DNA of 64,000 bases from Candidatus Endomicrobiellum porotermitis (GTDB lineage: Bacteria; Elusimicrobiota; Endomicrobiia; Endomicrobiales; Endomicrobiaceae), in contig JAITQE010000002.1 of NCBI GenBank assembly GCA_031289055.1, positions 59,202 to 123,201 on the forward strand, written 5' to 3'. This document shows positions 19,777 to 29,034 of the stretch, piece by piece (position 1 is the first letter of the stretch; each line of letters starts with the position of its first letter). The notes beneath the pieces were generated by a model that saw only the letters and a list, made by a program, of their open reading frames with translations, did not search any database and was not told where the DNA came from. The translations under genes and the position numbers were made by a program.

Positions 19777-21096
19777 ATGAGATACGCATTTGCGATTTTA
19801 ATGTTTATGTTTGCGGCATCTTTTCTTCTTGCGGATCAACCTGATTCGATAAACGTCTCTGTCGCGCCAAAAATTTCTCTTGCTTTAGATTACAACTTAC
19901 AATTTAGAGCAGCATCTTATTCAAACATAGACTATACGTCGGTAAAGCGCAAATCTGCAGACATTTTTTCGCAATACTTTAATTTAGACGTGATAGGAAA
20001 GTTTGGCGACAGAATTGAAATGTCTGCAAAACTTGCTTCGTACGGATTTGCTGGAAAATACAATAGCGCTTTTAAAATGCCTTGCGAAGACAAAGATTTT
20101 TTATTTTTTTTGGAAACGGCTTTTCTTACGTTTAAGAGCGAAAAAGATTTTTCAGCTCCGTATACGATATATATCGGAAAACAGGAATTTCATTATGGTA
20201 GCGGACTTATAGTAGACGGCGACAATACCGGTTTGCTTGGAGCTGAGGCAACGGTTGGATTGTCTAAATTTTTAACGTTAGATATGTTTGTTTCAAAAGT
20301 TCCCGATGAAAATTTTAATTTTTATGGAATTAATTTTAATTTTGATTCTTTGATTGAGTTTACAATATGCCAAGAACGCAACGATTCGGGTTTTTTATAC
20401 AAAAAAGGTTTGTCTACGAAAGATTCTGATAAGATTGAAATTGAATATGACAATAAAACTTTCTATGATTTGCGCATAGCAAGCGACGGTAAGAAGTACG
20501 GCTATGCCGTTGAAGCCGCTCAACAAAAAGGGCGTCTATCAAAAGACAACGAGGAAAAAGTTGATTATGACTCGTATATGTTTAGTTTAAACGGGGTATG
20601 GCATGGCGAGATATTTAAAAAAGACGCCAATGCTAGCATTTTATTTACATATTCCGGAGCCAAAGGGGAGAATTGTTTCAATCCTACGTTTGCAAAAAGA
20701 TACGATGGTTTGCAAAGAATAGGGTATGGAACATTGTTTGCTGCAAATACCGCTGATTCTTTTATTGTAATACCAAACGGATATTACGGAATAAACGCAT
20801 TGGGTTTTTCTTTTGATATTTGTCCGTTTAACGCAGTTAGTTCAGGAATTTCCTATTTTCTTTTTTCAGCGTCAGACGCGCCCGCCGGCGCCGGAGAAGC
20901 CGGATTTGGTAAAATTTACGGAGCAAAAGCAGATTTAGGCAAAGAGTTGGATTTTTTTGTTAAATATAAATACAAGCATTATTTTGATGTAATTTTTGAT
21001 TTTGCATTGTACGCGCCGCCGTCAAAAGCGTATAAAATTTTTGCAAATGCGGATTCATCGTATTTATTTCAACTTGGAATACTTTCAAGGTTCTAA
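19777..21096 (+). CDS. Outer-membrane beta-barrel protein, function unknown
   Basis: 439-residue predicted outer-membrane protein. A signal peptide (residues 1-19, cleavage after FLLA) is followed by many alternating amphipathic strands (for example [46 protein letters not shown]). The last residue is Phe after LFQLGILSR, as expected for a Bam-recognised barrel. The [21 protein letters not shown] region recalls alginate-export/porin-like barrels that keep a short periplasmic N-terminus, but I cannot name a family with confidence. The gene is followed after one base by the decayed GH57 glycosidase, and an ancestral polysaccharide-use pair is possible. No convincing Shine-Dalgarno. Confidence 0.7.
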   Translation: MRYAFAILMFMFAASFLLADQPDSINVSVAPKISLALDYNLQFRAASYSNIDYTSVKRKSADIFSQYFNLDVIGKFGDRIEMSAKLASYGFAGKYNSAFKMPCEDKDFLFFLETAFLTFKSEKDFSAPYTIYIGKQEFHYGSGLIVDGDNTGLLGAEATVGLSKFLTLDMFVSKVPDENFNFYGINFNFDSLIEFTICQERNDSGFLYKKGLSTKDSDKIEIEYDNKTFYDLRIASDGKKYGYAVEAAQQKGRLSKDNEEKVDYDSYMFSLNGVWHGEIFKKDANASILFTYSGAKGENCFNPTFAKRYDGLQRIGYGTLFAANTADSFIVIPNGYYGINALGFSFDICPFNAVSSGISYFLFSASDAPAGAGEAGFGKIYGAKADLGKELDFFVKYKYKHYFDVIFDFALYAPPSKAYKIFANADSSYLFQLGILSRF

Positions 21097-21097
21097 A

Positions 21098-21775
21098 ATG
21101 AAAAAAGTTTATTTGGCTTTTTTGTGGCATCAACACCAGCCGATGTACAAAAATCCGGTTACGGGTGTCTACGAACTTCCGTGGGTAAGACTTCACGCGC
21201 CAGAAGATATTTATTTAAGCCGTTTCAATTAAATATAAACGGTAAAAATTTAAACATAATTTTTTAGAGATCACGGACTTTCTGATTCCATAGGTTTTGC
21301 GTATTCTAAATGGAATGCGCAAGACGCTGCAAACGATTTTATAGCCAAGATTAAAAGTATCGGCGAGTATGCCTCGTCGCTTACAGACGCTCCTCTTATA
21401 TCCGTTATTTTAGACGGGGATAATTGTTGGGAATACTATAAAAACGACGGTTGGGATTTTTTAACAAAACTTTACGAAAAACTGAAACGGGCGTTTCTTT
21501 AAAGATGATATTTTTAAAGCCTGTGGAAACAGTTATAGTTTCAAGTTTTGATTTAGAGAATAAAATATTGGTTATAGATGGGCAAGGAAAAAATATGGAT
21601 GTTGCAACGGTATTTTTAATAAAAGCGTCGAGTTTGCTTTACCATTTTCTTCTTTGGGATTTCCCGAAGAATATGAAAATATTAAGTTTGCGATATCGGT
21701 AAACAGAAATAATTCTGAAATTGAAAGATAGCCTTATCAATCTACAATAGAAATACCAAAATCCGTTAAAGTTTA
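21098..21775 (+). pseudogene. Glycoside hydrolase family 57 remnant with large internal deletion
   Basis: Collinear fragments of a GH57 alpha-glucanase-type enzyme. The N-terminus [20 protein letters not shown] carries the diagnostic HQHQP strand, running to [14 protein letters not shown] before a stop at 21230-21232. The frame resumes at about 21266 with RDHGLSDSIGFAYSKWNAQD and then VILDGDNCWEYYKNDGWDFL, ending at 21502. A C-terminal domain piece follows in another frame (VEFALPFSSLGFPEEYENI, then NRNNSEIER, TAG, PYQSTIEIPKSVKV). Most of the catalytic barrel between the first two fragments is gone. An intact enzyme would be 600 residues or more; about 200 remain. Confidence 0.85.
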
Positions 21776-22018
21776 AATTGCGCCACCGCCGGTAGTAATT
21801 TAGTTTTTATAAAAGGAAGCGTTGGTTTTATAATGTGCGGTTATTTAAATCTTGAAACGGCCGAAAAAAAAATGAATAACGTTGCCGCTATTGTGACAGG
21901 AGTTAAAAGCGTTGACGATATGTTAAAGAAAAATATAACAAGCTCTACGACAAATGCTCAAAAAATTGGCATTGTATCTGGCATTTCCGTCTTGGAAACT
22001 CTTGAGAAAATCGGTTAA
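21776..22018 (+). pseudogene. DUF1805 family protein, N-terminally truncated
   Basis: The open frame contains NLVFIKGSVGFIMCGYLNL, then TAEKKMNNVAAIVTGVKSVDDM and a C-terminal GIVSGISVLETLEKIG. This matches the YunC/DUF1805 fold (about 100 residues) from its second strand onward. About the first 25 residues are missing: the same frame is closed by a TAA at about 21766 and the first ATG (21833) starts inside the conserved MCGYL motif. No Shine-Dalgarno supports that ATG. It could still yield a 61-residue fragment. I treat it as a truncated remnant fused by deletion to the GH57 relic. Confidence 0.65.
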
Positions 22019-22030
22019 CAATCGGATAAT

Positions 22031-22059
22031 TTGACATGGATAAATTAAATATGTATATT
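22031..22059 (+). promoter_or_regulatory. Strong sigma-70 promoter of the initiator tRNA
   Basis: TTGACA at 22031-22036 (consensus), 17-bp spacer, TATATT at 22054-22059 (5/6). Predicted start about 22066, five bases before the mature tRNA. Confidence 0.8.
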
Positions 22060-22070
22060 ATTCTTGTAAT

Positions 22071-22144
<74 letters not shown>

Positions 22145-22158
22145 TTTATAAGATTTCC

Positions 22159-22187
22159 ACGACCTATTTACAGGTCGTATTTTTTTT
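22159..22187 (+). terminator. Rho-independent terminator of tRNA-fMet
   Basis: Perfect 7-bp stem ACGACCT / AGGTCGT with a 6-base loop (22159-22178), followed by A and a run of eight T. Confidence 0.9.
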
Positions 22188-22396
22188 GCAAATGTATTGG
22201 TATAATCGCGGCATGATAAAAGAGTTTTCTTATATTGATGATTTAAAAGATATCTAACGCCATTCAAATAAATTAGCGTTAGATTTTATTAAAGCTAACG
22301 CCGCGTTCTGTTATGCGGAGAAAAGCCTGTAAGAAAGTGTATAGTAAAAATTGACGCGAATACATTCCTTGCCGAATAAATATACAGAGGTATAGA

Positions 22397-22963
22397 ATGA
22401 TTATAGGGTTGACCGGTTCTTATTGCTCGGGGAAAGACACGATTGCAGATTATATATTGAAGAAACACGGATACAAACATTTTTCTTTGTCTGACGTTAT
22501 AAGAGAGATAATGAAAGAAGTTGGAATTGAGCCTACAAGAGAAAACCTTATTGCGTTTGGCACAAAACTTCGCGAAGAAAACGGCGATGGCGTTTTGGCA
22601 AAGAAAGTTTTAGAGAAAGTCAAAAATGGCGGCAAATATTGTATAACTTCAATAAGGCATTCAGAAGAGGTAAACGAACTTGGAAAAAGAGAAGATTTTG
22701 TGTTAGTAAATGTTGACGCTCCTCAGGACGTTCGTTTTGAAAGAATGCAGAAAAGGAAAAGACCGGGCGATCCTCAGACGTTGGAAAAGTTTATAGAGCT
22801 TGAAAAAAAGGAATCTCAGACTTCAGGTTCGAGACAACAGATTAGAAAAACAGCCAATATGGCGGATATTACTTTTATAAACGATTCCAACGATATAACG
22901 ACTCTTGAAGCTACAGTGGACAATCTTTTAAAAGATTTAGAAAAAGAAAGAAGAAATCTTTGA
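22397..22963 (+). CDS. P-loop nucleotide kinase (dephospho-CoA kinase/NMP kinase-like)
   Basis: 188-residue P-loop protein. Walker A is GSYCSGKDT (residues 7-15), in the GxxxxGKDT form often seen in deoxynucleotide and adenylate-kinase-like proteins rather than GKST. A switch-like FVLVNVDAPQDVRFERMQKRKRP segment at about 110-130 matches the LID/adenine-binding region of dephospho-CoA kinase-like enzymes. The C-terminus ADITFINDSNDITTLEATVD also fits that group. Substrate not determinable. The 200 bases between the tRNA terminator and this gene hold a short orphan frame (MIKEFSYIDDLKDI, 22214-22258) and no recognisable gene. The 3' end overlaps the start of the decayed flavoprotein, suggesting former translational coupling. 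Confidence 0.75.
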   Translation: MIIGLTGSYCSGKDTIADYILKKHGYKHFSLSDVIREIMKEVGIEPTRENLIAFGTKLREENGDGVLAKKVLEKVKNGGKYCITSIRHSEEVNELGKREDFVLVNVDAPQDVRFERMQKRKRPGDPQTLEKFIELEKKESQTSGSRQQIRKTANMADITFINDSNDITTLEATVDNLLKDLEKERRNL

Positions 22964-23925
22964 TGTCGCAGTTATAGGCTGCGGCGCTTCGGGAATGATG
23001 GCGGCCGTAAGAGCCGGATAGCGGGGGTTAAAAACTATAGTTTTGGAGAAAAAGTCGCGTCCTGGCATAAAGCTTTCAATTACCGGAAAAGGAAGATGCA
23101 ATCTTATAAATAGCGCTCCAATAAAAGAATTTACAGATTGTCTTCATAACGACAAATTCTTATACGGCAGCTTTAATGCGTTTTCAAATCTTGACGCAAT
23201 CTCTTTTTTTTGAAAATTTAAGAGTTCCGTCTGCAACAATTCAATAAAATCAAACGATTCCCGCCCTTGTCCCTATAGTTTTAGATTTAGATAAAAAGAA
23301 TATTTAAAAGAACTTCAAGGTTTAAAGTTGAAGAATGTTGAAGCTTCCGTTATTTCTGGCGGCAAGACTCTTTCCAAAGAGTTCGGTGAGATGGAGTTTA
23401 TGAGTTTTGGAGCGGACGGACCGATAATTTTAAGCCTGAACGGACTTATATCGGAAGAGATTTCTGGTAAAAAATTGATTTTATCGTTGAATTTAAAGCC
23501 CGCTCTTTCAAAGGAACAATTGAATCAAAGATTGTTGAGGGAAATAGATAAATTTGGGCGTCGCCATGTGAATATTATGCTTAAAGAGCTGATTCCCGTT
23601 CAAATGATAATATCGTTTGTAAGTTATTGCGGAATTAACGCGACTAAGCGATGTTCGCAGATTAATAAAGTTGAAAGTGAAAAAATGCTGAACGGATTTT
23701 TTTGATTTCAGATTTATATAATAAAAACTAAAGATTTAAAAGAAGCAATAGTTACAAGAGGCGGCGTTGTTAGTGACGAAATAAATCAGAAAACAATGGA
23801 TCAAAATTGGTTAAAGGATTGTATTTTTCGGTGAAATTATAGACGTAGACGCGCTTACGGGCGGTTTTAACTTGCAGGCGGCGTTCTCAACGAGATACTT
23901 AGCGGGAAGTTCAATAGGAGAGTAG
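22941..23925 (+). pseudogene. HI0933/BaiN-family flavoprotein, multiply broken
   Basis: Reconstructed NAD(P)/FAD-dependent oxidoreductase. The dinucleotide-binding start DVAVIGCGASGMMAAVRAG at 22962 is interrupted by TAG where the next residue should be. It continues GLKTIVLEKKSRPGIKLSITGKGRCNL and NDKFLYGSFNAFSNLDAISFF, then a frame break. After that: TIPALVPIVLDLDK-like sequence, 23328-23705 (FGADGPIILSLNGLISEEI), then DLKEAIVTRGGVVSDEI, GEIIDVDALTGGFNLQAAFS and the final SSIGE at 23925. These are the motifs of the HI0933 family (about 400 residues). Several stops and shifts are spread along the full length, with no large deletion except possibly near 23210-23290. Confidence 0.85.
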
Positions 23926-23938
23926 GAGAGATAGTAAA

Positions 23939-24120
23939 ATGAGTATTTTTGAAGCGTTTATGATGATATGTTTCGGAGCAGCGTGGACTTTTTCAATATA
24001 TTAAGTCTTATAAGTCAAGAACCAACAAAGGTAAGAGCTTGGGGTTTTTTGATAGTTGTAATAATAGGGTATATATGCGGTATAACGCACAAAATATTTT
24101 ATAATATTATGATAATGTAA
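23939..24120 (+). pseudogene. Small SemiSWEET-like membrane protein, frameshifted
   Basis: Begins MSIFEAFMMICFGAAW, and in successive frames continues FSIY, KSYKSRTNKGKSLG and LIVVIIGYICGITHKIF, ending at TAA 24118-24120. Assembled across two frame changes it is a protein of about 60 residues with two to three membrane segments and the (W)xFSIYKSYKSRTxKGKS motif of a small PQ-loop-like family. The ATG is preceded by GGAGAG. Each frame alone gives only a short peptide. Confidence 0.55.
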
Positions 24121-24372
24121 TTTTTTTGTATCTTTTGAATTTTGCCATGGTTTTAACGGATTATTGTTTGTACTTTAGGAATAATCTGATTGCCAAGAGA
24201 TAATTTATTTAGAAAATAAAATGATGCGATATAAAGACGGACAGCAATCGCTGAGAAAGAAGTCTTTTGGCAGATGTTTTTTTAGTAATTCTATTTGATA
24301 GGTTACCAATTATTTCACATCTTGCATACTCAAAGACATGCCTGCCTATTACAGCACGGAGCTTTATTTGGA
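24121..24372. other. Non-coding spacer upstream of the glutamate synthase promoter
   Basis: No gene is supported here. A 63-codon minus-strand open frame (24209-24400) has no ribosome-binding site and no recognisable motif, and it runs over the promoter. Probably decayed DNA. Confidence 0.5.
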
Positions 24373-24401
24373 TTGACTTTCGCTTGAGTTTTAAGTACAC
24401 T
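24373..24401 (+). promoter_or_regulatory. Candidate sigma-70 promoter of the glutamate synthase operon
   Basis: TTGACT at 24373-24378 (5/6), 17-bp spacer, TACACT at 24396-24401. This would give a leader of about 120 bases ahead of the ATG at 24528, containing the hairpin at 24439-24468. Confidence 0.55.
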
Positions 24402-24438
24402 TTGGCGAAATAAAATGGGTTGGAAAGTCGTCTGTGGT

Positions 24439-24475
24439 CCTAAAAATCTCCCGAGAGAGTTTTTGGGGCGTTTTT
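24439..24475 (+). terminator. Terminator-like hairpin in the glutamate synthase leader
   Basis: CCTAAAAATCTC pairs with GAGAGTTTTTGGG around a short loop, with one bulged G, followed within two bases by T5. It lies between the candidate promoter and the start codon of the first gltB gene, so it may act as an attenuator. A terminator for an upstream transcript is the alternative. Confidence 0.5.
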
Positions 24476-24527
24476 GTATGCAAAGTACGCTTATGTTTAG
24501 CGTTGTTTGTCAATGCGTGGAGGTCTA

Positions 24528-25631
24528 ATGTTAAAAGAAGGCGAGATCAGAATTCCGTCAGGTTGCGCTATAAGCGGCATTATAGACAAAAAAGGCAAAA
24601 GATTTAGCGGTGAAGAAATTATTAAATCTATTGCTTTAATGCATGAAAGATCAAATGGTTTGGGCGGCGGTTTTGCCGCTTACGGTATTTATCCTCAATA
24701 TAAAGAACTTTATGCTTTCCACATTTTTTACGATAATCTAAGCGTTAAGTCCCAAGTAGAAGACTTCCTTGCAAAACATTTTGAAATAGAAAGCGCCGGA
24801 AGCATTCCTACAAAGTCGGTTCCAAATATAAAAGACCAACCTTTAATATGGCGTTATTTTGTTTCTCCAAAAATTTATATGTCAAAAGAAGAAGTTATAG
24901 ATGAAGACGAATTTACGTCAAGATGCGTAATAAGAATAAATAAAGAAGACAAGGGCGCATATGTTCTTTCAAGCGGTAAAAATATGGGAGCTTTTAAAGG
25001 CGTAGGATACCCTGAAGACATAGGCGAATTTTTTATGTTGGACGGGTACGAAGCCTACATGTGGACCGCTCACGGAAGATTTCCTACAAATACTCCAGGC
25101 TGGTGGGGCGGAGCGCATCCTTTTACAATGCTTAACTGGTCTGTAGTGCATAACGGAGAAATATCTTCTTACGACGCTAACAGGCGTTTTGTTGAGATGT
25201 TCGGATATAAATGCACTTTGCAAACGGACACGGAAGTAATAACATATCTTTTTGATTTGCTTGTAAGGAAACATAAAATGCCGATGGAAAAGGCGTTAAA
25301 AGCGGTTGCGGCTCCTTTTTGGGACGATATAGAAAGAGAAAGCAAAGAAGTTCAAAACGAACTTAAGAGCATTAGAACTGTTTACGCCAGCGCTCTTATA
25401 AACGGACCTTTTTCAATAGTTTTGGGTTTTGCAAAAGGAATGATAGCTTTAAACGACAGGATAAAACTCCGCTCTCTGGTAGCTGCGGAAAAAGGCGACA
25501 GAACTTATATCGCAAGCGAAGAGAGCGCTATAAAAATAATATGCGAAAATCCGGATAAGATTTGGTCGCCAAAAGGCGGAGAAGCTGTTATTGCTTTGTT
25601 GGAAGGTGAAAATAATGAACCTAAATTTTAA
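24528..25631 (+). CDS. Glutamate synthase, glutaminase (class II amidotransferase) subunit
   Basis: Stand-alone N-terminal domain of glutamate synthase, 367 residues, releasing ammonia from glutamine. The start ATG 24528 is set by GGAGG at 24519-24523. The nucleophile is Cys13 in SGCAISGIID; in this archaeal-type subunit the Cys is not residue 2. Other class II motifs: TAHGRFPTNTPGWWGGAHPF and NWSVVHNGEISSYDANRRF near residues 175-215. Followed with a 17-bp overlap by the FMN/ferredoxin subunit and then the GXGXG subunit, so the operon encodes the three domains of one large subunit separately, as in archaea and Thermotoga-like bacteria. Confidence 0.88.
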   Translation: MLKEGEIRIPSGCAISGIIDKKGKRFSGEEIIKSIALMHERSNGLGGGFAAYGIYPQYKELYAFHIFYDNLSVKSQVEDFLAKHFEIESAGSIPTKSVPNIKDQPLIWRYFVSPKIYMSKEEVIDEDEFTSRCVIRINKEDKGAYVLSSGKNMGAFKGVGYPEDIGEFFMLDGYEAYMWTAHGRFPTNTPGWWGGAHPFTMLNWSVVHNGEISSYDANRRFVEMFGYKCTLQTDTEVITYLFDLLVRKHKMPMEKALKAVAAPFWDDIERESKEVQNELKSIRTVYASALINGPFSIVLGFAKGMIALNDRIKLRSLVAAEKGDRTYIASEESAIKIICENPDKIWSPKGGEAVIALLEGENNEPKF

Positions 25632-27120
25632 CAGTCCTTTATTTGAAGTAATAAGAGACGAAAAAAAGTGCGTAAAGTGCAAACTTTGCGTTGATCAATG
25701 TTCAAATAAAGTTCATTTGTACGACGAGAAAAAAGATATTTTTAAAGTTGACGATATGAAGTGCGTTAATTGCCACAGGTGCGCGGTTTTGTGCCCGACG
25801 AAGGCTTTGGTTATAAAAAAGTATTCTCTTGAGTACAGAGAAAATGCGATGTGGACGGATTCCGCTATAAAAGAGATTTATAAACAGTCTCAAACAGGCG
25901 GAGTATTGCTTTCAAGCATGGGCAACCCAAACCCTTTTCCCGTATATTGGGATAAAATGCTTTTAAATGCCAGCCAAGTTACAAACCCTTCAATAGACCC
26001 ATTAAGAGAGCCTATGGAAACAAAAGTTATGATAGGCAGAAAGCCTGAAAAACTTGAATTTGATTCTAAGGGAAAACTGACAACAAAAATGCCTCCTCAA
26101 GTTGAGCTGAGCGTTCCCGTTATGTTTGCTGCTATGAGTTACGGCGCAATTTCAAAAAATGCGCATGAAGCTCTTGCAAGAGCCGCCGATGATCTTGGCA
26201 TTTGCTACAACACAGGCGAAGGCGGTTTGAATAAAGATTTTTATAAATACGGAAAGAGTACTGTGGTTCAAGTAGCGTCGGGAAGATTTGGCGTGCATAA
26301 AGAGTATTTAAATGCGGGCGTTGCCATAGAGATTAAAATAGGACAAGGAGCGAAACCTGGAATTGGCGGGCATCTCCCTGGAAGAAAAGTAGGCGAAGAC
26401 GTTTCTTACACAAGAATGATACCGGTGGGTTCCGACGCCATTTCTCCCGCTCCTCACCATGATATTTATTCAATTGAAGATTTAAGACAGCTTATATTTT
26501 CGTTAAAAGAAGTTACTCGCTACGAAAAGCCGATATTTGTGAAGATTGCGGCGGTGCATAATGCAGCGGCTATAGCTTCTGGCACGGTAAGAGCGGGAGC
26601 CGACGCCATTGTAGTAGACGGGTTTCGCGGAGGAACGGGAGCCGCTCCGACAAGAGTTAGAGATAACGTAGGGATTCCAATAGAACTTGCGCTGGCTTCA
26701 ATTGACCAAAGATTGAGGGAAGAAGGAATAAGAAATCAAGTTTCTCTCTTGGTTTCAGGCAGCGTTAGAAATAGCGCCGACATAGTTAAAGCCATTGCTC
26801 TTGGAGCCGACGCCGTTTGCATAGGCGCGGCTGCTCTTATAGCGCTCGGTTGTCATATGTGCCGCGCATGCGTCTCTGGCAAATGCAACTGGGGTATAGC
26901 GACCCAGGATCCTGAGCTTGTAAAGAGACTAGATCCAGAAGTTATGCATAAGCGGCTCGTCAATTTGGTTTCTGCATGGAATTATGAAATTCAAGAATTG
27001 CTTGGAGGAATGGGTATAAACGCCGTTGACAGTTTGCGTGGCAACAGGCTTATGCTCAGAGGCATAGGTCTGAACGAAAAAGAGCTAGAAATACTGGGCA
27101 TAAAGTATGCGGGAGAGTAA
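25615..27120 (+). CDS. Glutamate synthase, FMN/ferredoxin-domain subunit
   Basis: Central catalytic domain of glutamate synthase, 501 residues, forming glutamate from 2-oxoglutarate and channelled ammonia. ATG 25615 is preceded by GGAAGGTG at 25601-25608. The N-terminus has two 4Fe-4S motifs (CVKCKLCVDQCSNK and CVNCHRCAVLCPTKA). The FMN barrel follows, with MSYGAISKNAHEALARAA, the substrate-binding NTGEGGLNKDF, KIGQGAKPGIGGHLPG and VDGFRGGTGAAPT. A further Fe-S cysteine cluster is in CHMCRACVSGKCNWGIATQDP. The extra ferredoxin domain suggests electrons arrive from ferredoxin or a diaphorase rather than a GltD subunit; no gltD is in the window. Confidence 0.92.
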   Translation: MNLNFNSPLFEVIRDEKKCVKCKLCVDQCSNKVHLYDEKKDIFKVDDMKCVNCHRCAVLCPTKALVIKKYSLEYRENAMWTDSAIKEIYKQSQTGGVLLSSMGNPNPFPVYWDKMLLNASQVTNPSIDPLREPMETKVMIGRKPEKLEFDSKGKLTTKMPPQVELSVPVMFAAMSYGAISKNAHEALARAADDLGICYNTGEGGLNKDFYKYGKSTVVQVASGRFGVHKEYLNAGVAIEIKIGQGAKPGIGGHLPGRKVGEDVSYTRMIPVGSDAISPAPHHDIYSIEDLRQLIFSLKEVTRYEKPIFVKIAAVHNAAAIASGTVRAGADAIVVDGFRGGTGAAPTRVRDNVGIPIELALASIDQRLREEGIRNQVSLLVSGSVRNSADIVKAIALGADAVCIGAAALIALGCHMCRACVSGKCNWGIATQDPELVKRLDPEVMHKRLVNLVSAWNYEIQELLGGMGINAVDSLRGNRLMLRGIGLNEKELEILGIKYAGE

Positions 27121-27124
27121 AAAT

Positions 27125-27862
27125 ATGAAGACAATAGACGCTTTAGGTGTTTATTACCGTAAACTGAACGATTCTATAGATAGCGCAATTAAAACTGATA
27201 AAAATATAACGTTGAGCGGCGTTTTCGGACAAAGATATATAGGAAGAGGGTTGTCCAAAGGCGTTAAAATTAAAATACAAGGAGTTCCGGGTAACGATAT
27301 GGCGGCGTATATGGACGGAGCTGAAATAGAAGTTTTTGGAAACGCGCAAGACGCTGTAGGAAACACTATGAACGCCGGCAGAATAGTTATCCATGGCAGG
27401 TGCGGAGACACTTTAGGATACTCCATGAGAGGCGGGGAAATTTACGTTGAAGGAAACGTCGGATATAGAGTCGGTATTCATATGAAAGAATACAAAGATA
27501 TGAAACCTGTTATTGTCGCCGGCGGGAAAGCTGGCGATTTCTTGGGCGAGTATATGGCTGGAGGGGCTATCATCCTTTTGGGTCTTGACCTTGCCGAAGG
27601 CGAAGAAATAATAGGAAGATTTTGCGGAACGGGAATACACGGCGGAAAAATATATATAAACGGCAACCCCGATAAATATAACTTCGGCAAAGAAGTTGAA
27701 AAGGTTTCTCTTAGAGACGAAGATATTGCTTTTCTAAAAAATCACGTTGATTTATACGCGAAGTTTTTTAAGAAAGATTTATCACATTTAAAGCTTGAAG
27801 CTTTTGCAAAATATGCGGCTGTTAACAAAAATCCGTATTCTAACGCGTATTGTTCCAATTAG
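27125..27862 (+). CDS. Glutamate synthase, GXGXG-domain subunit
   Basis: Stand-alone C-terminal GXGXG beta-helix domain of glutamate synthase, 245 residues, a structural partner of the other two subunits. ATG 27125 follows GGGAGAG at 27111-27117, four bases after the previous stop. The repeated turns are visible as GVPGNDMAAYMDGAEIEVFG, GRCGDTLGYSMRGGEIYVEG, GYRVGIHMKE, GKAGDFLGEYMAGG and GRFCGTGIHGGKIYINGN. Similar domains occur in formylmethanofuran dehydrogenase subunit C, but the context makes glutamate synthase clear. carA follows after 26 bp, so nitrogen assimilation and carbamoyl phosphate synthesis may be co-transcribed. Confidence 0.9.
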   Translation: MKTIDALGVYYRKLNDSIDSAIKTDKNITLSGVFGQRYIGRGLSKGVKIKIQGVPGNDMAAYMDGAEIEVFGNAQDAVGNTMNAGRIVIHGRCGDTLGYSMRGGEIYVEGNVGYRVGIHMKEYKDMKPVIVAGGKAGDFLGEYMAGGAIILLGLDLAEGEEIIGRFCGTGIHGGKIYINGNPDKYNFGKEVEKVSLRDEDIAFLKNHVDLYAKFFKKDLSHLKLEAFAKYAAVNKNPYSNAYCSN

Positions 27863-27888
27863 TTTAAATATATATAGAGGTTTAAGAG

Positions 27889-29034
27889 ATGAAAAATGAG
27901 AGTTTTTTTGACAAGCAATACAAGAAAGCTTATCTTAAGCTTTCAAACGGAATAAAACTTGAAGGCAGAGCTATCGGCGCAGACGTTGCCGTAAGCGGCG
28001 AAATGGTGTTTAATACGGGAATGCTCGGATATAGCGAGGCGATGACCGATCCTTCGTATTTGGGGCAGATTTTAGTTTTTAGTTTTTGTTTAATTGGAAA
28101 TTACGGAATACCTTTCCCCGAAAACGGGGATTTTTTTTCGTCTCAAGGACATGAAAGCTCGTCAATAAAAACGCAAGGCGTAATAGTTTCCGATATTTAC
28201 GGAGGCTGTCATCACCACGACGGAGGAATATCTCTTGAAGATTGGATGAAAAAACAAGGCGTGCCTGGTATTGCGGGAATAGACACAAGATATTTGGTGC
28301 AGATAATAAGGGAAAGCGGCAATCTTTGGGGAAGAATTGTTCCCGAAGGATCAACGCCTCAAAATAAAAATAAATTTGAGTTTTTAAGTCATTTTAAAGA
28401 TGGAGAATATGTCGATCCGTCAAAATATAACTTGATGCCGTCGGTATCAACCAAAGAAAGACAAATAATGGGCAAGGGTTCTAAGAAAGTTGCGGTTATT
28501 GACTGCGGCGCAAAGTGGAATATTATGAGAATGCTTATAGAAAGAGGCTGCGATGTGGAAGTATTGCCTTGGGATACGGATTTTTCAACGGTTAAACGCG
28601 CCGGTTGGGTTATAAGCAATGGTCCTGGAGATCCTAAAAATACCGCAGATTTGGTTGAGAGAATAAAAAAAGACGTGCTAACTTCAAACAAACCTATTTT
28701 AGGGATATGTCTGGGGCATCAACTCTTAGCGTTGGCTTCAGGCGCCAAGACCAAAAGATTAAGCCACGGACATAGAAGCCACAATCAGCCTGTTTTTTCC
28801 CTTCCAGATAAAAAGGCTTATATGTCCAGCCAAAATCATAGATACGCTGTAGAGAAAAATTCAATACAACCCGGTTGGGAATTGTGGTTTGAAAACGCCA
28901 ATGATGATTCTGTTGAAGGTTTAAAACACAAAACAAAACCGTTTATGTCCGTGCAGTTCCACCCGGAAGCTTCCAGCGGTCCAAACGATACGTCTTGGAT
29001 TATGGATCAGTTTGTTGATTTAATAAGAAAATAA
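27889..29034 (+). CDS. carA: Carbamoyl-phosphate synthase small (glutaminase) subunit
   Basis: 381 residues, full length. The N-terminal CarA-specific domain (MVFNTGMLGYSEAMTDPSYLGQI) is followed by a class I glutamine amidotransferase domain with the nucleophile elbow GICLGHQL. The catalytic His/Glu are in SVQFHPEASSGP. It supplies ammonia to CarB for pyrimidine and arginine synthesis. ATG 27889 is preceded by GAGGTTTAAGAG. Normally carB follows directly; here the two are 2.7 kb apart with a methyltransferase, an HNH nuclease and a broken AbiJ-like gene in between, all on the same strand. All catalytic residues are present, so the enzyme should work. Confidence 0.94.
   Translation: MKNESFFDKQYKKAYLKLSNGIKLEGRAIGADVAVSGEMVFNTGMLGYSEAMTDPSYLGQILVFSFCLIGNYGIPFPENGDFFSSQGHESSSIKTQGVIVSDIYGGCHHHDGGISLEDWMKKQGVPGIAGIDTRYLVQIIRESGNLWGRIVPEGSTPQNKNKFEFLSHFKDGEYVDPSKYNLMPSVSTKERQIMGKGSKKVAVIDCGAKWNIMRMLIERGCDVEVLPWDTDFSTVKRAGWVISNGPGDPKNTADLVERIKKDVLTSNKPILGICLGHQLLALASGAKTKRLSHGHRSHNQPVFSLPDKKAYMSSQNHRYAVEKNSIQPGWELWFENANDDSVEGLKHKTKPFMSVQFHPEASSGPNDTSWIMDQFVDLIRK

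Noticed and set aside
22214..22258. Short peptide MIKEFSYIDDLKDI after the tRNA
   Set aside because: Only 14 codons, no supporting ribosome-binding site or conserved motif; possibly a gene stub, but unsupported.
24209..24400. 63-codon minus-strand frame in the spacer before gltB
   Set aside because: No ribosome-binding site, no motif, and it covers the candidate promoter of the opposite strand.
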